Positions 13,491 through 39,528 of a DNA stretch of 64,000 nt are shown here, in pieces. The notes below the pieces were generated by a model. The model saw only the letters and a list, made by a program, of their open reading frames with translations, made no database searches and was not told the origin of the DNA. The stretch lies in NCBI RefSeq assembly GCF_001039355.2, contig NW_019775504.1:113999-177998 (forward strand), in the 5' to 3' direction. The position numbers and the translations under genes are program-made. The first letter of the stretch is position 1. Each line of letters starts with the position of its first letter. The DNA comes from Lingula anatina (lineage: Eukaryota; Brachiopoda; Lingulata; Lingulida; Lingulidae).

Positions 13491-14315
13491 AACAAATTTG
13501 TGAGTAGATGATGAAATTATGAAAATAAGCATATGTGTAGTGCCACGTTCACCCCCCCCCCCTCTTTTTTAATGTCCGAAGAATTCAGACCACACGGAAA
13601 AAAATAGTTGAGCAAAGCAAATGTATATAGCAACGGTCAACAAGATTAACTGTTTATTTTTCCTATGTAGGACAGAGGGAGTGAAATGTGCTTAGTTTTG
13701 TTGGTTTCGCTTGTTATACTGGTTTTCGGAAGGGAGAAGCTAGGGGGGATGGCCCATGGGGATATCTCCGTAACTTGGGGTAAGGGGGGGGGGTAATGCC
13801 CGCTGTGACCTGGCTTTCCCCCCAGGGTCCGCTGTGGAGCAGAATAAATAAACAACAAACAGAGACCACATACCATACAGCGCAAATATCTGCCTATGGA
13901 TGAATAACCCGTATAAGCAAACAAGAACATTGTGGTCACTTACGTACAGCAAGAAATTAGATAATTCTTGATCTACAATTCCTTGCTTACAGACACCGTT
14001 TCCACGGTCTTGCTACGCGGGTTTATTTGAAGTGAACCGACAACATACTAGTACGTACCCAGTGCAAGTACCTATAGGCCTTACTACTACTAGTAGGAGT
14101 TCGAAGTCTCATATGCGTTAGCATTCCTGTATTTAATTATGGCTTCTGACATGCCTATATTTAGCGCAAATAGCATAATGTATAACAAACCGAAAATAAG
14201 AGTGCTAATGCATGAATTAAATTTTTGCGTCGAGAGCACCTGTCACTCAAAGTACATCTAGCTTGTGCTATTTTGAAAGTTGAACGTGCTTTATATTGCA
14301 ATAAGCCTGTTGTAT

Positions 14316-14368
14316 AATATAATATAATATAATATAATATAATATAATATAATATAATATAATATAAT
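14316..14368. repeat. ATAAT pentanucleotide microsatellite
   Basis: About ten perfect tandem units of a 5-bp AT motif. Shadow translation gives a repetitive Ile/Tyr/Leu peptide with no meaning. Confidence 0.95.
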
Positions 14369-15116
14369 CCTAGGTCTACATGAATCATTTCACTTCCTGC
14401 ATTACTGTGTGGTTAGCTAACTTTCGCAGCGCCAGTCAATGTCGGTTTATATCCGGTCTATTGGCGGATGGGTGGAGGTGGAGGGGGGGGGGGGGTCGGG
14501 CAGAGGTGTGAAGGAATACGCGGTTCTTGGTGTGAACATCCGTTTTTAGTTTTTAAATAATTGATATTAAAATTAGATCTCTCTTTATTACCGTGAAATA
14601 GTGTTATCTCAGCGAAATACGAGAATGCGAAGAAACAACGCTTATAGAAATAATCGCATTAAAATGTAGGTGTCTCCTGAATGTCATGAGTAATGGAGAA
14701 GTAATTAATTTCTTTCTCCATTGCATCAGCCGCTAACCTCAAGGTAAATATTTACCTAAGGCTGGCTGCCGTGCAGGGTTCTAAAGGAGTCAGTCAAGTC
14801 GTTATCTCTGGTTGCCTAGGGGATATCCTTACCTTTAAGGTCAAAGCATTTGACATTCTTTGGATTCTTTCAAAATTTAGAGTGAATTAATATCACCACG
14901 TGAAAAACGAAGGTATCTTAACACCCCCTTAAACTGGACGGCGTCCTTCCCGCATCCTTTGTGTGACCATGAGACTGGCATCGCTGTGGTCGTAAAAAGG
15001 AGGCACAAGCATCGTTTTGGTTGCAAAATGAATGCCAATGATCGACCAGTTGTCAGCACGTAAAGTTTTTTTTTTTTTTTACCGTCTACGGGAGGCAGAA
15101 AGGACGCCATCCAGGG

Positions 15117-15180
15117 CTTAAGCGACGCAAGAAGTTATAAAGAGAAGGCCTTCTCGTTATAACTTCTTGAGCGACGCCAT
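15117..15180. repeat. Near-perfect hairpin, about 26-bp arms
   Basis: The arm beginning GCGACGCAAGAAGTTATAA is complemented after a short GAGAAGGCC spacer by the arm ending TTATAACTTCTTGAGCGACG. A palindrome of this length is probably a MITE relic; flanking target duplications are not clear. Confidence 0.7.
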
Positions 15181-15204
15181 GTCGACCACGAAGACTCCTA
15201 TTGT

Positions 15205-15446
15205 CCTGACCCCCCCCCCCCCCTTCGATTTCTGAAAAAAAATTCACACCAATGGTCCCCTCTTGAAATTAGAATTTTGACTAGCTGGATCATAGTTGTT
15301 CTAAGCAGTACCAAAAATGGCACCGTTCGCCCTCTAAAATACCAAAATTTTTCGGGACCCCAAACCCAACGCCAAAGGGGGGGGCGGGGGGCGGCTTCGC
15401 ATTCGTTGACCCCACCCCCTCCTTCAAATAATCCTGGATCCGCCCT
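15205..15446 (-). mobile_element. CAGGG-ended MITE-like segment
   Basis: On the minus strand this begins CAGGGCGGATCCAGGATT (15446-15429), the same class of end as the copies at 5551 and 22567, and continues through G/C-rich runs to a poly-C tract near 15211. The internal sequence differs from those copies, so it is a different family with similar ends. The far end is not precisely defined. Confidence 0.5.
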
Positions 15447-16379
15447 GAGTACGTTACATGTGCCAAAGCCATCTAATGGCACTTCTGAATAAATTTAAAT
15501 GACGTTTTAATTTTAGGTTTACGGTTTTATTTTAATATATAGGCTAGCTCCACGAGAAAAATAAATCACGGGTACATGACTCTGAAGTCACAAACCTTTA
15601 GAAATGCAAAACGTAACTTGGAATTAGGCCTAAATTAGTAGCAAAAGGGGAAGTGCGCGTCTGAGCCGAGCTCTTAATGATTTAAGAACCTGTGTAGCCT
15701 CCTAATAATTATACTAATAATAACTCTTACAGAATTTGAACCCTAAAGGTTTAACCGCATTTTTCCATTCAATTTGTTAAAAGTTAGTAACAAGTTTTAC
15801 AGGTAGGCCTATTCTATCCGGGACTTTTCGCCAGTCAAATTTACCTCGACTCACGAATCACTGCTTGATCCGTCCATGCCCTTAGATTTTATACCATTTC
15901 TTATTTTAATTTCAAAACGATTAGCCCTAAATGTCTGGCTAGTCATTTAATTAAAACACCATATCTTTCTGTACATTTCGTAAGGAACTATCCGCGCCAG
16001 GAACTTTAAATTGAGGCGTGTTATAGTATTCAAAGTCTGAACTGGGAAAGGTTATAGCAGCTTTGTTGGCCTACTAGATATTAAATTAAAATTACAACTT
16101 TGGGACCTTTTCTAACGTTAACGCGGCTGTATATCAGTAGGTTCAGGAGGTTTTATTGTTTAGGGATCTTCTTCATCATGCCAGACAGAAAACAATACGA
16201 ACCGTGCCCGTAATTTTTGTTCGATAGCCTATTATTTTAAGATTTTAAGATAATTTCAGTTTAATTGAAACCGTGAGGCAGCTAGGGCTTACAGTTCCTG
16301 GGGAGAAAGTACAGGGCGCTATATGGTATTAAAAAGCCAAAAAGACGTCAGGAACCCCGTACACGTGCGGAGTGAGCCC

Positions 16380-16702
16380 CTGCCACCTCCACATATATAG
16401 GCCTACGTAGGCCTACATGTAGGGCCTAGGTATATAGGGCCTATGTATGTACTGCGCGGTTTTATAATGCTGTCTTTGAAGTGGATAGGGGAGGAGCAAA
16501 AATGGTCGATTAACATCAAAGGCCGTCCCCCTCTTATTGTCTCGATTGTCCTGGTTCCGCAACTACACAGTTAAACCACGGACATGTGACTCAGATCAGG
16601 AGATAAACTTGACCACATGCGGCACAGGGAATTCCCTGCCTCGATATGGAATTAACGCATGCGCACTGAGTTTGTTGTCATCGTTTGAATACCGGGGAAA
16701 GA
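16380..16702 (+). promoter_or_regulatory. Probable CEP89 promoter and 5' UTR
   Basis: GC content and CpG density rise just before the CEP89 start codon. The strip includes interleaved palindromes built on TAGGCCTA (16397-16445). If transcription starts upstream of 16537, an 84-codon upstream frame beginning at that ATG overlaps the true start in another frame and could limit translation. No TATA box is evident. Confidence 0.35.
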
Positions 16703-30936
<14,234 letters not shown>

Positions 30937-31098
30937 TAGCAAGGAAGTAAGGGTGTTCCGGGTTCCCTGTGTATTTCTAAGTGTATGGCTTCATATGGTA
31001 CAGGGGATAAATTACTGAGACAGATGCTGACATAATAGCTTTTTGAGAGAGATTTGATATTTTTCTTTTTGTTTAGTTTCTTCTCAATTTCCAGACTC

Positions 31099-31129
<31 letters not shown>

Positions 31130-32890
31130 CCACACTCTCTCTCTCTCTGCAAAGACTTGGCATAATTTTTTTATGGAGGTGGTGTCACTAAGGATTTGGA
31201 TTTAGTAGTTAGCAGAAGTTATTGGAAATCTGTAGCCTTAAACGAGACCCTGACTGCTATATCAGTGTGTGATAAATTTTACAATACTGAAGGGAAACTG
31301 TGCAGACAAAGTACCAAACTGTGTCCATGCAATATTGTTTCAAAACATTCTACAAAATCTGTTAGCTGTAGGTAAACTATGGAGATTTTGTTAGTGAGCA
31401 CATTGAGATTATTAATTGTTTTAGAATACAAGGGTTCTGCTGGTATTCAGTCATTTCAAATGTACTCCGGCAAAATCTGTATTTGATGACGGTGCGTATG
31501 TATGCTGCATGTTAAACAATTTTTTTTTTCATTTAAAAATTTGAACGGTAACCTCTTTTACTATAACGGAGTCACAATCATGTTCATTGTTGTTACTAGT
31601 TATAGTATTTACTTATTCGGTCTACTAACATGTTGTAATAATGGAATTTGATGTATTATTTTTTACATTCCATGTACCACATGTCACAAAAGAACTCCAA
31701 TCTAAAGTTGGTCTGAAAATTCCATTTTAATGCGGAATGAATTCATTGGTGAAAGTTATCTTAAGTGAAGAAAATTGTCCCATTTGGCAAAGTTATAAAA
31801 AAGGCTAACAGTGGAGATCAGTAGTCACTTCTGAATCAGTGGAATTCATGTAACTTACCACTGTATAACTCGTAATATCATTTAACTCGATATCTTAATA
31901 TTTGGAGATCGTTTCTTTTGTATTATCTGAAACTTATCAGAACATTGTCTTAGTTGAATCTAAGTATAACTCGAACAAATTTTACAGTCTGAAGTTGGAT
32001 TTTTTTATATTATGTAATCGAAGTGGACTACAGTTCTTTTATCGAAGTAGACCAAGTCTTAATTTGACCCAGGTTCTTTGTGAAGCTGGCCCCAGGGCAT
32101 TATGGGATTGTCTGCTTCCATTTTTCCGTCCAGTTGTATTTTACCAATTTATTAATCTAAACTTACTGTTTTATGCATCATATGAGATGTACTTCATTTG
32201 CCAAATGATGTTTTATTTCATTTTGAAGGATAGAATATTATGTACTTATCAGAGGCTTTTGAGAAATATTTCATTAATGACTTTGTGATTTTGTATATTG
32301 CTTCTCTTGTTTACAAATGGCATTTTAAAATTTTACCGAATTTTTCTCAGTGATTCCTGATTACCATGCACATTCTATTAACTTATTCATTTTCTCCGTC
32401 CTCACTGGCATTATTGTGCTAATGTAGTCTTGTTGTTGTCATTTGTTATTGATATTAATGTTATGCTTCTGTCCGTCCTAGAATATTGAAATATGTAAAA
32501 AGAGAATAATTCATATCACATATTTTACCATTTATTAAGAAATAAGATATTGTTGTCTCATAATATTTAAGTTCATCTGGCAGTATTTGCCACTTGCTCA
32601 AAATGACCAAAAACTTAGAAGATAGTGTTCGGTAACTTTTGTTGTAGACCTGTAAATTCTAAGGAGTTTAATTACACTATTAGAGTATTAGTTTCACTGA
32701 GGCCTTTTTAAGCCACATACTATTAACTAATATATATGCCTAGACAAGGAAAACAAAATGTGCTTGTACATGTTTTTTTTTTTCATGGGGGGATGCAGTA
32801 CTTAAATATAATGGAACCAAATAAGTTTCTCGTCCTCTTTATTGATTGCAGTATCGTGGAAGAAAGCAATAAAAGATGTTTCATCTCATT
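30937..32890 (+). other. Likely CEP89 3' UTR
   Basis: AT-rich sequence following the CEP89 stop, with a CT microsatellite (31097-31148). The first canonical AATAAA I noticed on the plus strand is at 32868-32873. A 128-codon frame at 31902-32288 is rich in Phe/Leu/Tyr and lacks any recognisable domain, so I treat it as chance. Confidence 0.4.
31097..31148. repeat. CT microsatellite
   Basis: Interrupted (CT)n in the presumed CEP89 3' UTR. Confidence 0.9.
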
Positions 32891-34221
32891 TGTATAGATA
32901 TAATTTTTTTCTTTATGAAATTTAGGAATATATGGAAGGACAATAGTTATTTTAACTGTGAGAACTGGAGATTACAGTATGCTGACATTACCAGACAATA
33001 AGAAAGAAATAAAAAAAAAAAAGAAATACAGCATCTTGCAGTGGAAGAAGAAACTATTGCTGTAAGAGATTGTGAAGAAATAAAGCAAAACCTAGTTCAA
33101 GACTCACCCTTCAAGAAATTGACAAAAAGGACTTATTTTTAAATATGATGTGGAGAAAGGGCATTGTACAAAAACATCACTAATAATAACTAAAATAGCA
33201 AAAAAATGTACCTCCACTTTTCAAACTTATTCTTAAAGTGTTGATTTCTTTAAGGGTGGATCTAAACCATATCCAACCTAAAAATTTTCAAAATAATGAC
33301 CGGACGGCCCGAGTAATGCTGACCAGTGTCTGGACCAACTTTCAAGCAGCATGGTCAGGAGATACAAGAACTGTTACAACCACTATGATCCCTGTCCACC
33401 CAAGACCCGAGGTAAAGGAGAAAGGATACTGGCAAACAAAATTATGATTTATACATAAATATTAAATCATAATATAAATATTATTTTCCTGCCCTCAACA
33501 AATTTCTATACTTACCCATCATTTATCTGTTGGAGTCCCAAACTTAAAAATACCATAGATATAAATAATATAAGTAAACTATTAGCTGATGCCCACATTT
33601 ACTCCATGTCTTAACACGAGCGTACAGTGACATTTTATTGTCCAGTAAGTAACTACATTTAATTATATATATAAATTACTAATTTTAATTTTGATAAAAT
33701 ACATTTTATGCGAGGTATTTTCCCAGTATTGCATGATGTTACTATTATTTTTTATTTCAAAAGTTATAAATTAATAATATAAACTGAACTCATTTTGATA
33801 TGGGGAAAACTTAACAGAAACATTTACAGCTCTTGCTGTCATCAAAGTGTAAATTGTTTTTTTAAACCAAATTTATCATTAATTTGGTCCAATATTGTGA
33901 TACAGATAAAATCTAGGATTTTGCAGAACAGAGCATGCATTAAAACAGGAAATCACTGACATGGACACAATCACATGAGAGCACACACACACGTCATATT
34001 TTCTTGTACACAGTCTTCAAGACAAGCAAAACTCTTACTTCATATAGCATCAGAAAAAAAAACAATACCTAGTGCTGACATATCAACTAACAATAAATAA
34101 ATTAATGAAAAGTATTTGATGTCCTATTACCCCAGCTTAAACAAATCACTTCCTGGAGTGAGCGCAAAATGGATTCAGAGTTCCAATGAAAAACTGATCA
34201 ATCAAAGTGTGAACATGTACT
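32891..34221. other. CEP89-KLHL tail-to-tail intergenic region
   Basis: AT-rich, with no recognised gene. One patch (about 33296-33414) is richer in GC than its surroundings and open in two frames up to a donor-like GAG|GTAAAG; it is discussed as a finding. The remainder probably includes the KLHL 3' UTR. Confidence 0.5.
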
Positions 34222-37200
34222 TCAGAACCCATACTGAGGCAAGGTGAGTATGCAACATGCACGTCCAATGCGTGGAGAATGTTTCTCCTCAACCACTGCT
34301 TTGACATCCTCGTTGGTATTATACGCGTAAATCATCTCAGAGAAATAATGGTCTCCATTCAGTCCACCGACAATATAGATGTCTGATCCTAAAACGCAGG
34401 AGCCAGACTCGCGTACGTTAAGCTGGCACTGACTACGTGACCACTGATCCACTGCAGGACTGTAGATTTCTATTGATATTGTGGGAACAGCAAATCCGTA
34501 CGAATCCTCGACATTTCCACCTATAACAAAGAGTCGTCCGTTCACATGCTCCATGATATGGTTCCCCCTCGGCGCTATCATTGGTGCTTTCTGTGTCCAT
34601 TTATCCTCAGAGGGGTTGTAACACATTAGTTTCCCAGTGTACCCATCAAACAGTTGCCCTCCACTGAGGTAGATGAGATCATTGCAGACGGCCCCCGCAC
34701 TACCCACTGAGGCGTTTGGCAACGCGACCTTCATTTCCCACTCATTCTTAGCAACCTGAAAACATTCCATCGAACAGATAAGGATGTTCTCATCTTGCCC
34801 CGCTATGGCATACAGTGCCCCCTTGTAGGCAACCATGACAAAATCTTTCCTCGCCTCTGTCATGGATGCCAACTCATACCATGTATCAAAACGAGGATCA
34901 TACCGGAAACACCTCGCTGTTGCTATTTCATTATGAGAGTTATTGTCGTACTTGCCGCCACATGTGTACATGAAGTTGTCTATCACGCAAACACAAGGGT
35001 TGTACAGTGGTATTGTGGCATCCTTCAGAAAGGTGTGCTTCTTGGTGACTAAATTGTAACTGTCCACGTTTTCCCCGTGGATCATCATGATACTTTTCTG
35101 GTCTGACCTGATCTGTGTCCGCGGTGACTGGAGGAGGGGTTGTTTACCCACCACTATGTGATAGTCCTTGGCCTCCGTCAGCAGTCGATTGCACTCCGTG
35201 TTACACTTCATTATCTCCTCCTGGCTGACCTGAATATATAGGGCAGTAAAGCTTATGAAAATCCACATTTTATTTCATCAAATCCTTCTGCATAACTTAA
35301 CTCTCATAAAAAGCAAGTTCATTTATAAAAATGAATGGTGGAGTAAATTTTTACTGACCACAGGTATAAATTGACCATGGAGTGTATTGTCTTGACAACA
35401 ATCCTCACTCAACTCTAAATTTCTTAGTGTATTACCATGGCAGCATACTATAAGTACTACGGCAACATTATTGACATGGCAACCATAGCTCCTCCAGTCA
35501 GTAATGATTATCTCATTACTCACAAAAACTTTGAAACTGTAAGTAGCTATGGCAGCATGTTATCATAGCTATACTTGTCACTGTTATAATAGTAACATAT
35601 GATGCTGTCATAGTAACACACGCTATTGTCATAGCAACACGACATGCTACCGTGACAACCCTACCTTCTCCACCAGCTCCTCTCCAGTCAGCAGTGGCAA
35701 CCGGACACGACTCATAAGCTGGGCAACTTGTGGCTCCCTCTGCTGTGGTCTGTGTCTGATCCAGCTGAGGACGATCAGGAAGAGATGGTACTCGGAGGTG
35801 ACCTTGAGGTGGTTGCGGTCCAGGAGGGCGGCCATCTGGGTGTGGTTGAGACTGTTGAATTGGTCTGCTGTGGAAATGCTCTGCAGGGAACAGGGGGGAA
35901 ATAGTGAAGTTTGGAGATATACTTGCCTTTCATATATGGTTGCTCACACATGAAGATTAAATATGTAAACACATCACACAAATACAAAAATACACAGCTA
36001 CAGCTTATCCAATCCAATATGCCCTTGACAGCAGAGTAACTAACGAGGTCTTAAGTCTTATGTTTATATGATCAAGGTAAAGCCTGCAGGGACACTTGCT
36101 TATTTTGTATAAAAGTTGCTCCTCAGAGTATAATATGACACTAGTAATAATTATGGTTTTAAAAAAGGAAGTTCCAGGTGCCTGTAAAAACGTGTGCTCT
36201 AGTATTCATAGGTGTGTGTGGTGAACAGTGGACAAAATTAAATCTAATTTGATAAGTCACCTCCACCTTATAAAGCACACACATTTACAAAGCACTTTCA
36301 AGAAGACAATATTTTTCTCTACCTCAAAATGCTCCAGTATAAACAGCATGGCTTGCTCCTTCATCTGCAGCAGAGAGTAGAGCTCTGCTAGGTTCAAAAT
36401 GTCCACACAGTTCTCCTCTGTGATAGCCATCTCTAAGTACTCACAACACAGCCTCACCACATCTGTCATCTGAAATATGGTTTATTTTCTGATCTGTAAA
36501 TGGTGGGATTGTATACAGATATCTAAGAGAGGGAGAAAATCCCTCACTTGTCTCACTGATGCCAAATTAATCCCATTTTATGAGTATGAAATTCTAATTT
36601 CACTTATGATAAATGAATAAACAAAGTATTAACAAATATGTGGCTGTTAATAAGTATACAAAAATACACAAAATGAATTTTAAAAGACGTAAACTAAAAT
36701 AAATGGCACAAAACAAAATAAAGAAATTCTTCAATAACCGTCACTCCTCTGACCTGTAGATGTGATGCTGCGGCCAGCACCTCCTCCACATTCTCAATAC
36801 CCAGCTCCAGCTTCCCAGTGTATGCAAAGTCCACCACGGCCTGGAGTCCAGCTGCCGAGACCCAGTGGAGGTGGACACTGTCCTCTCGCGCTTCGCGCAT
36901 GTCCCCCGTCATCATCACGCGGAAATAGTCACTGCATGCTGCCAGAACTGCCTTGTGTACCTGAATATAATTTAGTTAAACTGATATCTTCATGTGAAAA
37001 TAGTCAAATATATATATTCAGTGACTGATTCAAGGAGACCTTAAGGTAAGTTAAATCTCACAGTTGACAATAAATTACACAGTAAATACAATCTAATGTA
37101 TGTTAGGATCAGTCATAAAAAAATTAATTCCAAATCTACACTGCCTCTAAAGTAACCTGAATTTCACTGATTACTGTAAACTAGCTAGCATATATTATTA

Positions 37201-38064
37201 GTACATCCTTGTGGTATTTCTACTAAACAGCCTATCTCAGGGTAGTCTTACCTTGAGTGTGGTATTCTCAGCCACTAAGGAGTAGTCACACAGTGTTCCC
37301 TCCTTCCTCAACTCATTAAGTCCTAGTAACACAGTGTTGCCATGGCAAGGAGATGACAACAATGACAGGTTAGCTTGCCTGCTTGATGTACCTGTTTATA
37401 AAGTCATGAAAATACTTCATAAAAAAATTAGAAAAAATGATGACTTCGATACAAATCAGAAGTCTTTACACAACCATATAATTACTGTGCATGCAAAATT
37501 TTAGAGTTAATCCGCAGAAGTTCAATATAGAAAATAATTCCATTTCTTAGTTTTTGTGAAACTGCCAAATGTCACCATACAGGTGGACCAATCATATTTG
37601 TTGTGGGTCAATGACGTCTTAAAGCTACGACCAATTGTTGATTCAAGTTCTGTTTTGATACCAGGCAAAGTCTGAAACTTAACATGCAACATTGGTCAAA
37701 TGACACCTTGACTGGTAAGACCCATAATGCTGGTATGCCAAGGACCATATAGAATAGGGGACCAACTAGTCCTACTACAAAGCTTGCCATCTAATCCACT
37801 AAAAGACACTGAATAGATATCTCATGGGGAAGTATTCAAGTGGGTCGGTCATAAGATAGTCCCCTATTCCAAATGAGGCCTTTGAATTATATTGTAAACA
37901 GAATTATCATTTGAATAATGTGAACAATAACAATCTTATTATAATAAATTGGTAAAACAAAGAACAAATATATTGAAGATTAATAAACAGACTCATTGAA
38001 TGCTGCACGTACCCTCTTCCACAGACTGGTCCGGCTTCAACACTTTCCTTTTACCAGACATCAT
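34222..38064 (-). CDS. BTB-BACK-Kelch protein (KLHL family)
   Basis: Six exons, 5' to 3': 38064-38013, 37391-37252, 36960-36754, 36469-36323, 35880-35665, 35229-34222 (stop included). They total 1770 nt, 589 aa, and all phases fit. BTB domain at about 35-140 (LCDYSLVAENTTLKVHKAVLAACSDYF, split by two introns). BACK domain at about 145-250, with RHRPQQREPQVAQLMSRVRLPLL. Six-bladed Kelch propeller at about 290-585, encoded by the single last exon with GG doublets such as YTCGGK, YLSGGQ, FVIGGN and YIVGGL. These proteins are Cullin-3 substrate adaptors for ubiquitination. The linker LQSPRTQIRSDQ and the DKWTQKAPM repeat place it nearest the KLHL9/13/26/36 group; I do not assign a one-to-one ortholog. 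The first of two adjacent ATGs was taken as the start. Tail-to-tail with CEP89 and head-to-head with CTU2. Confidence 0.93.
37742..37881 (-). mobile_element. MITE family D, copy 2
   Basis: In KLHL intron 1. Inverted ends carry GAATAGGGGAC; the interior CTACTACAAAGCTTGCCATC and GGGGAAGTATTCAAGTGGG match the 47222 element in reverse. Confidence 0.75.
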
Positions 38065-38878
38065 CACAGCTTGGTAACTTGGTTGCTAGGTCAATGGAAG
38101 GTGGTTAGGGGTTGCCAACCCCGAGATGCCATTTTTTTCAGCACTGCAACAGATACAGAAACCTGTTAAAGGAATCATTATCTATTCTTTAATCTTCCTA
38201 TTATCTAAAATATTTAAATTTGTCGGATAAAAAAAAGAAATAGTAAGGAACTCCATATTTTGGAAAAAGCTAGGTAAAAGGACGCCCTCCAAAATTGTTG
38301 TTAAAAGAACTGCAAGTGTCTTTGGATAACATAAACTGAGTATAATTACGGCCAAATATTACATGGTCATAACTGGCTTCATAACAAGAAACAAGATGCT
38401 TAACATAAGCGGGCAGTTGTAAATAATTACCTCAAACTCGGCAGCTGTTTTTATTTCAGTGACCTACTCTTCTTTGTTTGGAGTTTCGAAGGAGACACTT
38501 TGGGCAACAACTTGCATCCGATCACATAAGACACCATTTCCGTCACATGTTGGGTAAGTCCACGCTTTTGCTACTCAGTCTTTTTGTTTTAATTAATCCG
38601 ATTAGATCACCATAGGAATTCTTTGTAAAATCTCAGTCAATCGCATCAACTTTTATCGTATTCGAAAGTTCAACTCATGTATAGACCAAGACGCATTTTA
38701 TTAACAGTATGCAACGTACCTGCATGTACAAGACTCAAGAGTTTGAGAAATCAAAGTTTAAACTATTACATCGTGTATCACAGTATATTTTAGTAAAAAT
38801 GGTCAGTTTTTAAAATTATACTGATTACATTTTATCTTCAGAGTTCTTTCACCTTGCAAACACTTCACGTGGGTTGAA
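38065..38878. promoter_or_regulatory. Shared KLHL/CTU2 bidirectional promoter region
   Basis: Only 814 bp separate the divergent start codons. A likely non-coding first exon of CTU2 ends at a strong donor (GG|GTAAGT, exon end 38553) and joins an acceptor at 38840-38841 (TCTTCAG). The 38440-38560 strip is the most CpG-dense part. No TATA box was seen on either strand. Confidence 0.5.
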
Positions 38879-39261
38879 ATGTGTAGCGTACAGGACGGAG
38901 AAGATGTGATACCGGAGAGAAAGAAGACTGGGAAGTTTACAGAGTGAGTTACACAATTTGTTCTAAATACTGATATACATTTTCTCAGACTCAGTTGTTA
39001 GTTATTTCTTGCAACTAGTAGGAGTGTCCTTAGCACCATATGGTTTGTATAAATTGTTCTATTAATTAAAATTATTCTGTTGTAATTTTGTAACATCTCT
39101 CTTCAACTGAGAGAGAGAAAGAGAGATGGGGGGTATAATACCACACTAAGCCACTGTGGTTCTAAAAGAACTTGTGCAAAATTGTTTGAATAGTTTAAAA
39201 CATATTAAATTAAATGAAATGACATTGCCAAAGGTCTGTTCATTGCTACATTTTATTTTTA

Positions 39262-39310
<49 letters not shown>

Positions 39311-39474
39311 TGAGTGTATATATTGACTGGTATTTAAATTAAAGATAAATGTTTACAGAGGTGAAAGACGTCCATGTATGAAGTGTGGTGAGTCAGCAGC
39401 TGTGATAATTAGAGTTAATGATGCCTTCTGCAGGTGAGTGAAAAATAATCCTTTTTAACAGAGGCCTTTCACAC

Positions 39475-39528
<54 letters not shown>

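Larger units (their letters stand above)
13491..16300. other. PNP-CEP89 intergenic region
   Basis: Between the two divergent genes I see only low-complexity and repeat sequence: C- and G-runs (13551-13562, 13785-13793, 14481-14495), the pentanucleotide array at 14316-14368, a T-run (15066-15080), a hairpin at 15117-15180 and a CAGGG-ended element at 15205-15446. Translations of the G/C-rich parts are proline/glycine-rich shadows. No exon with conserved coding content was found. Confidence 0.6.

Noticed and set aside
13646-13952. Minus-strand frames of 70-97 codons upstream of PNP
   Set aside because: They overlap a G/C-run repeat and have no start context, splice sites or conserved content.
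15198-15492. Overlapping Gly/Pro-rich frames on both strands
   Set aside because: They translate a CAGGG-ended repeat and homopolymer runs, not a gene.
31902-32288. 128-codon plus-strand open frame downstream of CEP89
   Set aside because: Very rich in Phe/Leu/Tyr/Ile as expected from AT-rich DNA, no domain, no splice context, and it sits in the probable CEP89 3' UTR.
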